Shown one piece after another: positions 34,273 to 42,542 of a stretch of DNA of 64,000 bases; positions within the stretch are counted from its first letter, which is position 1; the number at the start of each line of letters is the position of its first letter. The translations under genes were made by a program, and so were the position numbers. Source of the DNA: Rhodospirillaceae bacterium (lineage in GTDB: Bacteria > Pseudomonadota > Alphaproteobacteria > DSM-16000 > Inquilinaceae); assembly GCA_020638595.1 (NCBI GenBank), contig JACKIG010000007.1, positions 62,001 to 126,000 on the forward strand, given 5' to 3'. The notes below the pieces were generated by a model, which saw only the letters and a list, made by a program, of their open reading frames with translations, had not been told where the DNA came from and did no database searches.

Positions 34273-35367
34273 TCAGACGTTGAAGCGGAAGTGGAAGATG
34301 TCGCCGTCCTGGACGACGTAGTCCTTGCCTTCCTGGCGCATCCGGCCCGCATCCTTGCACGCCTGCTCGCCGCCCAGGGTGACGAAGGTGTCGTAGTCGA
34401 TGGTCTCCGCCTTGATGAAGCCGCGCTGGAAGTCGGTGTGGATGACGCCCGCCGCCTCCGGCGCCGTGGCACCCTTCGGCACGGTCCAGGCGCGGGCTTC
34501 CTTCGGCCCGACGGTGAAGAAGGTGATCAGGTGCAAGAGGGCGTAGCCGGCGCGGATGATCTTGTTCAGGCCGGGTTCCTCCAGGCCCAGATCGGCCAGG
34601 AACTCCCGCTTTTCCTCCGGCTCGCGCAGTTGCGCCACCTCCGCCTCGATGGCGGCGGAGATGACCACCGACCCGGCCCCCTGTTCGGCCGCCATCGCCG
34701 CCACGCGGCGGCTGTGCGCATTGCCTGCGGCGGCGGCGGCTTCCTCGACATTGCAGACATACAGCACCGGCTTGGCGGTCAACAGCGTCAGGCGGTCCAA
34801 TTCCGGCAGCCGGCCGCCGGCGGCGAGCGTGCGGGCCGGGCGGCCCGCCTGCAAGGCCGACAGCGCCTGTTCCATCAGCTCCAGTTCCGCCTTGGCGTCG
34901 CGGTCGCCGCCGCGGGCGCGCTTGGTCGCAGCCTGGATGCGCCGGTCCAGCCCCTCCATGTCCGCCAGCATCAGCTCGGTCTCGACCGTTTCGGCATCGC
35001 GCACGGGGTCGACAGAGCCTTCCACATGGGTGACGTCGCCATCGAAGCAGCGCAGGACGTGCAGGATGGCATCGACCTCGCGGATATGGGCCAGGAACTG
35101 GTTGCCCAGCCCTTCGCCGCGCGATGCGCCGCGGACGAGGCCGGCGATGTCGACGAATTCCATCTGCGTCGGCACCGTGCGAGCGGATTTGGCGATCTCG
35201 CTCAGCCGCCACAGCCGCTCGTCGGGGATGCCGACCCGGCCCGAATTGGGCTCGATCGTGCAGAACGGGTAGTTGGCCGCCTCCGCCGCCTGGGTCGAGG
35301 TCAGCGCGTTGAACAGCGTCGACTTGCCGACATTGGGCAGCCCGACGATGCCGCAATTGAAGCCCAT
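34273..35367 (-). CDS. ychF: Redox-regulated ATPase YchF (Obg-family)
   Basis: 364 aa, typical length. N-terminal P-loop GIVGLPNVGKSTLFNAL, switch DIAGLVRGASRGEGLGNQFL, and the non-canonical NVEE instead of NKxD that gives ATP preference; the C-terminal TGS domain includes FFTVGPKEARAW and ends DGDIFHFRFNV. Ribosome-associated, universal. Forms an rplY-pth-ychF block on the - strand. Confidence 0.97.
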   Translation of the reverse strand: MGFNCGIVGLPNVGKSTLFNALTSTQAAEAANYPFCTIEPNSGRVGIPDERLWRLSEIAKSARTVPTQMEFVDIAGLVRGASRGEGLGNQFLAHIREVDAILHVLRCFDGDVTHVEGSVDPVRDAETVETELMLADMEGLDRRIQAATKRARGGDRDAKAELELMEQALSALQAGRPARTLAAGGRLPELDRLTLLTAKPVLYVCNVEEAAAAAGNAHSRRVAAMAAEQGAGSVVISAAIEAEVAQLREPEEKREFLADLGLEEPGLNKIIRAGYALLHLITFFTVGPKEARAWTVPKGATAPEAAGVIHTDFQRGFIKAETIDYDTFVTLGGEQACKDAGRMRQEGKDYVVQDGDIFHFRFNV

Positions 35368-35420
35368 GGCTCCGATGCTCCCGATGGCAGGCCGACGGCC
35401 GGACGATACGTCCGCGGCCG

Positions 35421-35993
35421 TCAGGTCGGCTGCGCCAGCAGCGCCAGCCTGGTCATGAACTTGTCGACGGCACCGTCCGCCAGCAGGCCGGCCTCCGCCG
35501 CGATCGCTTCCAACAGGGGATCGCGCCAGGTGCGGTCGGCCTTGGCGAAGTCGTGCAGGACATAGCCCTGCACCCGCGCCTTGTCGCCGGGGTGGCCGAT
35601 GCCGATGCGCACGCGCCAGAATTCCTTGCCGATATGGGCTTCGATGGAGCGCACGCCGTTGTGGCCGCCATGGCCCCCGCCCTGCTTGACCCGGACCTTG
35701 CCCGGCGGCAGGTCAAGCTCGTCATAGAAGACGAAGACCTGCCCCGGCTCCAGCTTGTGGAACCGGGTGGCCTGGGCGACGGCGCGGCCGCTCTCGTTCA
35801 TGAAGGTGGACGGCTTCAGCGCCAACGCCCGCTTGGATCCGACGCGCCCTTCCGCCAGCTGGCCCTGAAACCGCTGGCGGAAGGGGCCGAAGCCGTGGGC
35901 CGCGCAGATGGCGTCCACCGCCATGAAGCCGACGTTGTGGCGATGCTGGGCATATCCCGTCCCGGGATTGCCCAGGCCCACCAGCAGCAGCAT
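35421..35993 (-). CDS. pth: Peptidyl-tRNA hydrolase
   Basis: 190 aa. Recycles tRNA from peptidyl-tRNA dropped by ribosomes. N-terminus LLLVGLGNPGTGYAQHRHNVGFM has the catalytic His and substrate-binding Asn; KPSTFMNESGRAV and VFYDELDLPPGKVRVKQGGGHGGHNGVRSI are standard blocks. 35 bp after rplY. Confidence 0.97.
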   Translation of the reverse strand: MLLLVGLGNPGTGYAQHRHNVGFMAVDAICAAHGFGPFRQRFQGQLAEGRVGSKRALALKPSTFMNESGRAVAQATRFHKLEPGQVFVFYDELDLPPGKVRVKQGGGHGGHNGVRSIEAHIGKEFWRVRIGIGHPGDKARVQGYVLHDFAKADRTWRDPLLEAIAAEAGLLADGAVDKFMTRLALLAQPT

Positions 35994-36028
35994 GGGGGCC
36001 TCGCCGCCACGCCCGAACCAGCGCAGGA

Positions 36029-36646
36029 TCAGGCTTCAGGCTCCTCGGACGCTTGCGAATCCATCGCCTCCGACCGCACCGCGGACGGGGCGGCGATGGT
36101 GGCAATGGTGAAATCGCGGTCGGTGATCGTCGGGCGCACGCCTTCCGGCAGCGTGATCTGGCTGATGTGGATGCTGTCGCCGATGTCGACGCCGGCCAGG
36201 TCGATCACGATCGTCTCCGGGATCGCGTCGGCGCGGCAAGCCATCTCGATCTCGTGGCGCACGATGTTCAGCACGCCGCCCCGGCGCAGGCCCGGCGAGC
36301 GCTCGCCGTTGATGAAATCGCAGGGCACGTCGATGGTCAGCATCGTATCGCTGCCGATCCGCAGGAAGTCGATATGGATCGGCGTGTCGGTCACGGGATC
36401 CAGCTGGACGTCGCGGGCCAGGACGGTGTGCTTGCCGCCGTCGATATCCAGTGCGTAGGTCCGGGTCGAATAGGTGGGATCGCGCATCATGGCGGCCACG
36501 GACATGTCGTCCAGGCTGACCAGAAGGGGCGATTGTTTGTCGCCGTAGACGACGGCGGGTACGCGGCCGGCCCGGCGTGTCGCGCGAGCCGCCCCCTTAC
36601 CGGCCCGGTCGCGCCGTTCGGCGGCGATGGTGATGGCTTCGGCCAT
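36029..36646 (-). CDS. rplY: 50S ribosomal protein L25 (Ctc form)
   Basis: 205 aa, long CTC/TL5-type L25 that binds 5S rRNA. Starts MAEAITIAAERRDRAGKGAARATRRAGRVPAVVYG and contains VQLDPVTDTPIHIDFLRI; the C-terminal beta domain ends in an acidic tail. GAGGAG upstream supports the ATG at 36646. A perfect stem-loop in its leader and a TTGACA -35 upstream suggest control at its own 5' end. Confidence 0.96.
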   Translation of the reverse strand: MAEAITIAAERRDRAGKGAARATRRAGRVPAVVYGDKQSPLLVSLDDMSVAAMMRDPTYSTRTYALDIDGGKHTVLARDVQLDPVTDTPIHIDFLRIGSDTMLTIDVPCDFINGERSPGLRRGGVLNIVRHEIEMACRADAIPETIVIDLAGVDIGDSIHISQITLPEGVRPTITDRDFTIATIAAPSAVRSEAMDSQASEEPEA

Positions 36647-36702
36647 TGGCCCTTGCTCCTCTGCTTGACGGCCGCCGGCGCCCCGAGCGCAGGCGGCAAC
36701 AC

Positions 36703-36740
36703 GCAAAGGCGCCGGCCTCCAGGGGTGCCGGCGCCTTTGC
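36703..36740 (-). promoter_or_regulatory. Perfect 14-bp stem-loop in the rplY leader
   Basis: GCAAAGGCGCCGGC (36703-36716) and GCCGGCGCCTTTGC (36727-36740) form a 14-bp perfect stem with a 10-base loop, about 57 bases before the rplY start and just downstream of the putative promoter. No T tract follows on either strand, so control of the mRNA rather than termination is likelier. Confidence 0.55.
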
Positions 36741-36749
36741 GAGCGGCAG

Positions 36750-36779
36750 GTCTTACGCCGCTGCCACAGCCTATGTCAA
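36750..36779 (-). promoter_or_regulatory. Putative rplY promoter
   Basis: On the - strand TTGACA (36779-36774) is a perfect -35; TAAGAC (36755-36750) at 18-bp spacing is a weak -10. Places the transcription start just before the leader stem-loop. Confidence 0.35.
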
Positions 36780-36819
36780 TTGATACGACACTCCGCCCCT
36801 GGCTGCGACCAAGATGCAG

Positions 36820-36853
36820 GCCAGGGCTGCCCGGTCATCGGGGCTGCCCTGGC
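36820..36853 (-). terminator. Long hairpin downstream of phasin gene
   Basis: GCCAGGGC (36820-36827) and GCCCTGGC (36846-36853) with an additional GCCC/GGGC inner stem, one mismatch, loop of about seven bases; lies 32 bp after the phasin stop. Lacks a U tract, so it may be a mRNA-protecting hairpin or an inefficient terminator. Confidence 0.4.
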
Positions 36854-36884
36854 TTACGCCGCTGGGTGTCGCGAAACGACGGGC

Positions 36885-37310
36885 CTACTTCTTGTGGGCC
36901 ATCGCCTTCAGTTCTTCGAGGCTCTCGCTGATGCGGCCGTTGATGACGTCCGCCGCCTCGGTGTTCGACTTCGACAGCATCTCGGCCAGCTCTTTCATGT
37001 TGGCCAGGATCCGTTCGAACGTCTTCTTGGCCATGTCGGCCTGACGCGCGACCTTCTCCTCCGGCGAGCCGGTCGACATCATGTCGGAGATCATGCCCGA
37101 CATCTCTTCCATCATCTGGCGCATGACGTCGGCCTGGCGGCGCGCGACGGCCTGCATGCCCTCAAAGGCCAGCTTGTTGGCGGCGGTCAGGGCTTCGATG
37201 TTCTTGCGCTGGGCCGACATCACGGCGTCCATGTCGACCGTCGGCAACTTCATCTCCGAAAACATCTTCGATAGATCCATATCCCACATCGGCATTGCTT
37301 GCTTTGCCAT
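36885..37310 (-). CDS. Phasin family protein
   Basis: 141-aa Met-rich helical protein that coats polyhydroxyalkanoate granules. Features: MPMWDMDLSKMFSEMKLP, then a long amphipathic helix NIEALTAANKLAFEGMQAVARRQADVMRQM, typical of Phasin_2, and a C-terminal helix MAKKTFERILANMKELAEML. AAGGAG precedes the ATG at 37310. A good promoter and two TGC-N3-GCA motifs lie upstream. No PHA synthase in the window. Confidence 0.93.
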   Translation of the reverse strand: MAKQAMPMWDMDLSKMFSEMKLPTVDMDAVMSAQRKNIEALTAANKLAFEGMQAVARRQADVMRQMMEEMSGMISDMMSTGSPEEKVARQADMAKKTFERILANMKELAEMLSKSNTEAADVINGRISESLEELKAMAHKK

Positions 37311-37338
37311 AGTTCGCGCTCCTTCCCAGCGGCGATGC

Positions 37339-37402
37339 TGCACTGCACCTAACGGGAATATGGCCAATCGGGGCTGGCAAGTCAATTCATTTGTGCGGTG
37401 CA
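37339..37402. promoter_or_regulatory. Two TGC-N3-GCA motifs flanking the phasin promoter
   Basis: TGCACTGCA at 37339-37347 (near the predicted transcription start) and TGCGGTGCA at 37394-37402 (upstream of -35). The arrangement matches what is described for PhaR repressor sites (TGC/GCA half sites). PhaR itself is not in the window. Confidence 0.4.
37357..37385 (-). promoter_or_regulatory. Phasin promoter (-35/-10)
   Basis: On the - strand TTGACT (37385-37380), 17-bp spacer, CATATT (37362-37357): five and four matches to the sigma-70 consensus with ideal spacing. Transcription would start about 40 bases before the phasin ATG. Confidence 0.6.
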
Positions 37403-37426
37403 ACAAACGATTAGAGCGCGATGAAA

Positions 37427-38038
37427 CTATTGCTCGGCATTGGCGGCCCGCGGCGCCTCGCGCCGTCCGACCAGACGGAAGGTTCCGGCCAGCTGCTCGG
37501 CCTGGGACAGCCGGTGGTCCAGCGCCGCCATCGTCTTGGCCATGTCGGCGCTGTCATCCTGCATCCAGGTGCGAAGGACCCACAGATAGACCAGTCCCAG
37601 CGCCCGGACCCTGATCTGGCCCGCAAGGCCTTCGGCGGGGACGCCGGCGAGGTCCAGCGTCCAGCGCATGGACCGCTTGAGCGCCTGTAGTTGGCAGAGC
37701 GCGGCCTCGGGGTCCTGGGGCAGGTCCTTCAGCACCGCGACGACCCCCGGCCGGACGGCGTTCAGGGCATCGAACCGCCGCATCAGCAGGTCGAAGATTC
37801 GGTCGCGCACGCTGTCATCGTCCTCGCAGGGGCCGCCGGCGAGAACCGCCCTGTCGATTCGGCGCGACAGGCCCGCCAGTACCGAGATCTTCGAAGGAAA
37901 GTGCCGGTAGACGTCGGTCAGCGGGACACCGGCGGCGGCCGCGATGCGCGACAGTGCCAGATGGCGCCAGCCATCCTCCGCCGCGAGAGCCATCGCCGCG
38001 TCGATCACGCGGTCTTCCGCCTCGCTAGCCTGTTCCAT
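37427..38038 (-). CDS. TetR family transcriptional regulator
   Basis: 203 aa. N-terminal HTH: RVIDAAMALAAEDGWRHLALSRIAAAAGVPLTDVYRHFPSKISVL, the TetR DNA-binding domain, followed by a helical ligand domain with CQLQALKRSMRWTLDLAGVPAEG, somewhat like COQ9/TetR hybrids. ATG at 38038 is used; AAGGAG lies 11 bases upstream. It lies upstream of the phasin gene on the same strand, with the phasin promoter between them. Confidence 0.85.
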   Translation of the reverse strand: MEQASEAEDRVIDAAMALAAEDGWRHLALSRIAAAAGVPLTDVYRHFPSKISVLAGLSRRIDRAVLAGGPCEDDDSVRDRIFDLLMRRFDALNAVRPGVVAVLKDLPQDPEAALCQLQALKRSMRWTLDLAGVPAEGLAGQIRVRALGLVYLWVLRTWMQDDSADMAKTMAALDHRLSQAEQLAGTFRLVGRREAPRAANAEQ

Positions 38039-38116
38039 GGTGGGTACCACTCCTTCGCGAGAGTCTGCTCGACAGGCACAGGATAGGCCGCCGGGGCATC
38101 CCAGGCCAGATCGCGC

Positions 38117-38629
38117 TCAAGGCGACCCCGCCGGTAGGACCGCCACGGGTGCCACCTTGCCGCCGGTCATGATGACAAGCTGCGCCGGCGTCAGGGCGAA
38201 CACCGCATTCGGGGTGCCCGCGGCAGCCCAGATCGTGGCGTGGGCCATCAGGTCGCGATCGATCACCACAAGCGGCGGGGTGGCATGCCCGATCGGGGGC
38301 ACACCCCCGATGGCGAATCCGGTGGCCATGCGGACGAATTCGGCCGACGCCCGGACGATGCGCGCCCCGCCCAGCAGGTCGCCCAGGGCGGCGGCGACGC
38401 GCGCTTCGTCCACGCGGTTGGTGCCGGCGGCGATCACCAGCACCGGACGGTTGTCGGGCTCGGCGCGGAACACCAGGGATTTGGCGATCTGGCCGACCGT
38501 GCAGCCGATGGCGGACGCGGCGTCGGCGGCACTGCGGGTGCTGTCCGGGAAGGTGACGACCGGCTGGTCGTGGCCCAGGCCGGTCAGGGCGGCCTGCACC
38601 TTCGCGGCACTGGGCGGCAGCGGCGCCAT
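38117..38629 (-). CDS. YbaK/EbsC family aminoacyl-tRNA deacylase
   Basis: 170 aa. Editing-domain protein that hydrolyses mischarged tRNA, such as Cys-tRNA(Pro). Key block: VGQIAKSLVFRAEPDNRPVLVIAAGTNRVDEARVAAAL with the conserved lysine, and ATGFAIGGVPPIGHATPPLVVIDRDL near the active site. Five bases between its start (38629) and the stop of the following proC gene? No: it lies downstream of proC on the - strand, separated by five bases, so the two are cotranscribed. Confidence 0.92.
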   Translation of the reverse strand: MAPLPPSAAKVQAALTGLGHDQPVVTFPDSTRSAADAASAIGCTVGQIAKSLVFRAEPDNRPVLVIAAGTNRVDEARVAAALGDLLGGARIVRASAEFVRMATGFAIGGVPPIGHATPPLVVIDRDLMAHATIWAAAGTPNAVFALTPAQLVIMTGGKVAPVAVLPAGSP

Positions 38630-38634
38630 GCGCC

Positions 38635-39450
38635 TCAGCCCGCCAGCTCGCGCGAGCGCGCGGTGGCCGCGGCGATGGCGCGGTCGAACAGGGGTTGCAC
38701 GCCGTCGTCGGCCATCAGGACCCGCAGCGCTTCCGCCGTGGTGCCGCCCGGGCTGGTGACGTTCCGGCGCAAGGTCGCCGCATCGTCGTCCGACGCATCG
38801 GCCAGGGCAGCCGCGCCGACCACGGTCTGGCGTGCCAGGCGCATCGCCAGGCCGGCGTCCAGTCCCGCCGCACGGCCGGCGGCCGCTAGCGTTTCGATCA
38901 ACAGGAAGACATAGGCCGGCCCACCGCCCGACAGGGCGGTGACGGCGTCCATCGCCGCCTCGTCATCCACCCATTCCACCTGTCCGACGGCCTGCATCAG
39001 CGCGTCGCACAGCCGGCGCGACCCGGGGTCCACCTCCGGACCGGCTGCCAGCACCGAGATGCCCTTGGCGACGGCGGCGGGCGTGTTCGGCATGGCCCGC
39101 ACGATGCGCGCGTCCGGGCCCAGCAGCCGGCGGAAATAGGCGATGGTCTTGCCGGCGGCGATGGACAGGAACAGCGTCCCCCGGCGGGCCAGGGGGGCGT
39201 AGTCGGGCACGACGGCATCCATGGCCTGCGGCTTGACCGCCAGCACGACGGCATGCGGGGGCGGGCCGGCCTCCCACGCGGCGCCGGCGGGGCACAGGTG
39301 GACGCGGCCATCGCCGGCCAGCCCCTCGGGCAGCCGGTCCCAGGCCGGTTCCACCACGTCGATGCGGCCGGCAATCCCCCGGGCCAGCCAGCCGGACAGC
39401 AAGGCGCCGCCCATCTTGCCGCAGCCGATCAGAAGCAGTCGGTAATCCAT
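38635..39450 (-). CDS. proC: Pyrroline-5-carboxylate reductase
   Basis: 271 aa, last step of proline synthesis. Rossmann motif LLLIGCGKMGGALLSGWL, VVLAVKPQAMDAVVPDYA, IVRAMPNTPAAVAKGIS, and the C-terminal ALSGGGPAYVFLLIETLAAAG and NVTSPGGTTAEALRVL are complete and canonical. ATG at 39450. Located in a YbjN-proC-YbaK block on the - strand. A divergent paralogue is at 6453-7223. Confidence 0.96.
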   Translation of the reverse strand: MDYRLLLIGCGKMGGALLSGWLARGIAGRIDVVEPAWDRLPEGLAGDGRVHLCPAGAAWEAGPPPHAVVLAVKPQAMDAVVPDYAPLARRGTLFLSIAAGKTIAYFRRLLGPDARIVRAMPNTPAAVAKGISVLAAGPEVDPGSRRLCDALMQAVGQVEWVDDEAAMDAVTALSGGGPAYVFLLIETLAAAGRAAGLDAGLAMRLARQTVVGAAALADASDDDAATLRRNVTSPGGTTAEALRVLMADDGVQPLFDRAIAAATARSRELAG

Positions 39451-39482
39451 GGGGCGGGGCCGCTTTCGGGATCGTCGGGCGG

Positions 39483-39986
39483 TCAGGCCTCGGCGACGGT
39501 GTCGAGGATCGCCGCCGACACGGCCTCGGCCGGCGTCTTGTCGGCCCAGACGCAGAACTGGAAGGCCGGATAGAAGCGCTCGCACTCGCTCAGCGCCACG
39601 TCCACCAGGTCCTCCAGCTGTTCCACCGACGCGCCCTGCGCCCCGCGCAACAGCATGGTGTGGCGGAACATGGGCGAGCCGTCGTCGGAATCCAGGTCGA
39701 AATGGCCCAGCCACAGCTTCTCATTCACGATCGCCAGCAGCTCCCACACCGCCATGCGGCGGGCCTCCGGCACCTTCATGTCGAACTGGCTGGAGAACTG
39801 CATGGCCCCGACCTCGTCGTGCCAGAAGAAGAACAGCCGGTAGTCGCACCAGCGGCCCGTGACCTCCACCACCATCTCGTCCAGGCTCGACCGGTCGAAC
39901 AGCCAGTTGTTGGCGCTGACGATCTCTTCGAGGATGTCCAACGGATTCGCGGTGAAGCCGGAATTGGCGACGGTCATCGCCGTCAT
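39483..39986 (-). CDS. YbjN domain-containing protein
   Basis: 167 aa. NPLDILEEIVSANNWLFDRSSLDEMVVEVTGRWCDYRLFFFWHDEVGAMQFSS is the YbjN (type III chaperone-like) domain. ATG at 39986 with GAGGAGGG seven bases upstream. Usually found just before proC in alphaproteobacteria, as here. Function poorly known; probably a chaperone-like sensory regulator. Confidence 0.92.
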   Translation of the reverse strand: MTAMTVANSGFTANPLDILEEIVSANNWLFDRSSLDEMVVEVTGRWCDYRLFFFWHDEVGAMQFSSQFDMKVPEARRMAVWELLAIVNEKLWLGHFDLDSDDGSPMFRHTMLLRGAQGASVEQLEDLVDVALSECERFYPAFQFCVWADKTPAEAVSAAILDTVAEA

Positions 39987-40207
39987 GGCAGAGCCCTCCT
40001 CGGCTGGGGCGCGCATCGGCAAACCGTGGCGGGACGGCTGCCGTGACCCCGGCCGGCCCCCGGATTCCCGGAAGAACTCGACATATAGTGGCATCGCCGC
40101 CGAGCCATACCAGGCGCTGTACGGTCGCATATCGACGCGTTCCCGTGCAATACCATTTAGTCGTAAGGTGATGACGAAAGTGTGAAATTCTTGTGCCAAA
40201 TGGAAAT

Positions 40208-40232
40208 ACCGGTTGACACACCGTCAACCGGT
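40208..40232 (-). terminator. Terminator of the ubiK gene
   Basis: ACCGGTTGAC (40208-40217) and GTCAACCGGT (40223-40232) make a perfect 10-bp stem with a 5-base loop that includes the ubiK stop codon. On the - strand it is followed by ATTTCCATTT, a modest U-rich tail. Confidence 0.6.
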
Positions 40233-40532
40233 CGGGTCTTCGGCCGTCTTGCGGCGGCGTCCGCTTGGCTTTGCTGACGGCTGCTCCTCCGCAAGCCTTG
40301 CTTCCAGGGCGTCCAGCCGGGCGGCCATCGCCTCCTGCTCCGCACGGGCCTGGGCCGCCATTTCGCGCACGGCCTCGAATTCCTCGCGTGTCACCAGGTC
40401 AAGGTTGGCGAAGACGCCGGCCAGGCGTTCCTTCATCTGGGTCTGCGCCTCGTCCCGCAGGCTGACGGCAGCCCCCAGCGCGCCGGAGGCAATTCGTGCC
40501 AGATCGTCGACAATACGCGTGTCAATCGCCAT
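40224..40532 (-). CDS. ubiK: Ubiquinone biosynthesis accessory factor UbiK (BMFP)
   Basis: 102 aa. Short helical protein, IDTRIVDDLARIASGALGAAVSLRDEAQTQMKERLAGVFANLDLVTREEFEAVREMA, then a trimerising coiled coil (ARAEQEAMAARLDALEARL) and a basic tail. UbiK binds lipids and helps the UbiJ/Ubi complex. ATG at 40532; ATG at 40541 also possible. Divergent from hldD. Confidence 0.92.
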   Translation of the reverse strand: MAIDTRIVDDLARIASGALGAAVSLRDEAQTQMKERLAGVFANLDLVTREEFEAVREMAAQARAEQEAMAARLDALEARLAEEQPSAKPSGRRRKTAEDPTG

Positions 40533-40672
40533 TGATACCATCCGCAATCTCGGGGTCCCCGGACTATGACGAGGGGCCGGCTGCATTGCAACTGCCGGCA
40601 CGACGGACTTATAACGCCCGGGTAGGGGTGGCAGTGCGGCCCAAGCGCACGGGGCAGGATCGGCAGCAGCTC

Positions 40673-41656
40673 ATGATCATCGTCACAGGCGGCGCCGGGT
40701 TCATCGGCTCAAACCTCCTGGCCGGGCTGGAAGGGCGCGGGCATGGCGACCTGGCACTGGTCGACTGGCTGGGCACGGAAGACAAGTGGCGCAACGTCGC
40801 CAAGCGGGGGCTCGCCGCCATCATCCGTCCGCCGGACCTGATGGGGTTCCTCGCGCGGCATGGTATCGGCGTAACCGCGATCTTCCATCTGGGCGCGATC
40901 TCCGCGACGACGGAAACCGACGGCGACCGGATCGCCGACCTCAACATCATGTCCAGCCTCGACCTGTGGGACTGGTGCACGATCCATGGCGTTCGCCTGA
41001 TCTATGCCTCGTCGGCCGCCACCTATGGCGACGGGTCGGCGGGGTTCGACGACGATCCGTCTGCCGAGGCGCTGGCCCGGCTGCGGCCGTTGAACCTGTA
41101 CGGCTGGTCCAAGCATGTGGTGGACCGCCGGGTGCTGAAGCTGGCGCAAGCGGGCCATCATCCGCCGCAATGGGCGGCATTGAAGTTCTTCAACGTCTAC
41201 GGCCCCAACGAGTACCACAAGGGCGACATGCGCAGCGTCGTCGCGCGGCTGTATCCCCAATTGGCGGCGGGCGAGCCGGCGCGGCTGTTCAAGAGCTACC
41301 GGCCCGACTATCCCGATGGCGGGCAGATGCGGGATTTCGTGCATGTCGACGACTGCGTCGACGTGATGCTGTGGCTGTTCGATCATCCCGAAGTCAGCGG
41401 CCTGTTCAATCTGGGCACCGGCGCGGCGCGGACCTGGGTCGACCTCGCGACGGCGATGTTCGCCGCCATGGGCCGCGATCCCGTCATAGACTTCATCGAC
41501 ATGCCGGAGAGCCTGCGCGCGAAGTACCAGTACTTCACCCAGGCGACGATGGGCCGCCTGCACGCCGCCGGGTACAGCCGTCCCTTCACATCCCTGGAGG
41601 ATGGGGTGGGCCGCTATGTCCGGGACTATCTGGCCGCGCCCGACCCCTATCGCTGA
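40673..41656 (+). CDS. hldD: ADP-glyceromanno-heptose 6-epimerase
   Basis: 327 aa. Epimerises ADP-D-glycero- to ADP-L-glycero-beta-D-manno-heptose for LPS core. NADP-binding IIVTGGAGFIGSNLLAGL, DWLGTEDKWRNVAKRGL, SSAATYGDGSAGF, catalytic YGWSK, KFFNVYGPNEYHKGDMRSVV and MRDFVHVDDCVDVMLWL are all conserved. Part of a + strand run with lgt, midA-like and pgeF. Cytosolic. Confidence 0.96.
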   Translation: MIIVTGGAGFIGSNLLAGLEGRGHGDLALVDWLGTEDKWRNVAKRGLAAIIRPPDLMGFLARHGIGVTAIFHLGAISATTETDGDRIADLNIMSSLDLWDWCTIHGVRLIYASSAATYGDGSAGFDDDPSAEALARLRPLNLYGWSKHVVDRRVLKLAQAGHHPPQWAALKFFNVYGPNEYHKGDMRSVVARLYPQLAAGEPARLFKSYRPDYPDGGQMRDFVHVDDCVDVMLWLFDHPEVSGLFNLGTGAARTWVDLATAMFAAMGRDPVIDFIDMPESLRAKYQYFTQATMGRLHAAGYSRPFTSLEDGVGRYVRDYLAAPDPYR

Positions 41657-41693
41657 TCCGCGCCCGCACCCGATCCGCAAGAGACCGCGCCCC

Positions 41694-42542
41694 ATGCTTG
41701 CCATTCCGTTCCCGGTGATCGACCCGGTGGCCATTTCCATCGGCCCCGTCGACATCCGCTGGTATGCGCTGGCCTATCTGGTCGGCTTCATCCTGGGCTG
41801 GCGCTATTGCATCCGCGTCGCGCGCCGGTCGACCCTGCGGCCGACGGGCGAGGAGATGGACGAGTTCCTGACCTGGGCGGTCATCGCCGTCATCGTCGGC
41901 GGCCGGCTGGGCTTCGTCCTGTTCTACCAGCCGTCGTACTATCTTTCGCACCCCTTGCAGATCCTGCAGGTGTGGGAAGGCGGCATGTCCTTCCATGGCG
42001 GCCTGATCGGCGTGGCCCTGGCGGAAATCCTGTTCGCCTGGCGGCGCAAGCTGCATGTGTTGAGCCTGGCTGACGTGGTGGCCGCCGCGGTGCCGATCGG
42101 CCTGTTCTTCGGCCGGATCGCCAATTTCATCAACGGTGAGCTGTGGGGGCGTCCCAGCGACCTGCCCTGGGCGATGGTCTTCTCCCATCCCCAGGCCGGC
42201 GATCTTCCCCGCCATCCCAGCCAGCTCTACGAAGCCTTCTTCGAAGGTCTCGTGCTGTTCCTGGTGCTCTATCCCATGGTCCGCAGTCCGGCCCTGCGCC
42301 GCAGGCCGGGCATTGTCGCCGGCACGTTCCTGATCGGCTATGGCATCTTCCGTTTCCTGGCGGAGTTCGTGCGCCAGCCCGATGCGGGGCTGGAGACGCT
42401 GCCGCTGGGCATGACCATGGGCCAGTGGCTGTCGATGCCGATGATGCTGGTCGGCGCCGGCTTCATCGCCTGGGCGCTGACCCATGCGCCGCTGGCACCG
42501 TCCGGGGCGTCGCCCAAGGCGGGGCGGACGGCGGGCGCGTGA
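41694..42542 (+). CDS. lgt: Prolipoprotein diacylglyceryl transferase
   Basis: 282-aa inner-membrane enzyme that adds diacylglycerol to the lipobox cysteine. Seven hydrophobic segments; conserved VGGRLGFVLFY, FHGGLIGV, and the signature GRIANFINGELWGRPSDLPWAMVF, plus HPSQLYEAFFEG. Required for the lipoproteins in this window. Stop overlaps the next gene (GTGA). Confidence 0.97.
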   Translation: MLAIPFPVIDPVAISIGPVDIRWYALAYLVGFILGWRYCIRVARRSTLRPTGEEMDEFLTWAVIAVIVGGRLGFVLFYQPSYYLSHPLQILQVWEGGMSFHGGLIGVALAEILFAWRRKLHVLSLADVVAAAVPIGLFFGRIANFINGELWGRPSDLPWAMVFSHPQAGDLPRHPSQLYEAFFEGLVLFLVLYPMVRSPALRRRPGIVAGTFLIGYGIFRFLAEFVRQPDAGLETLPLGMTMGQWLSMPMMLVGAGFIAWALTHAPLAPSGASPKAGRTAGA

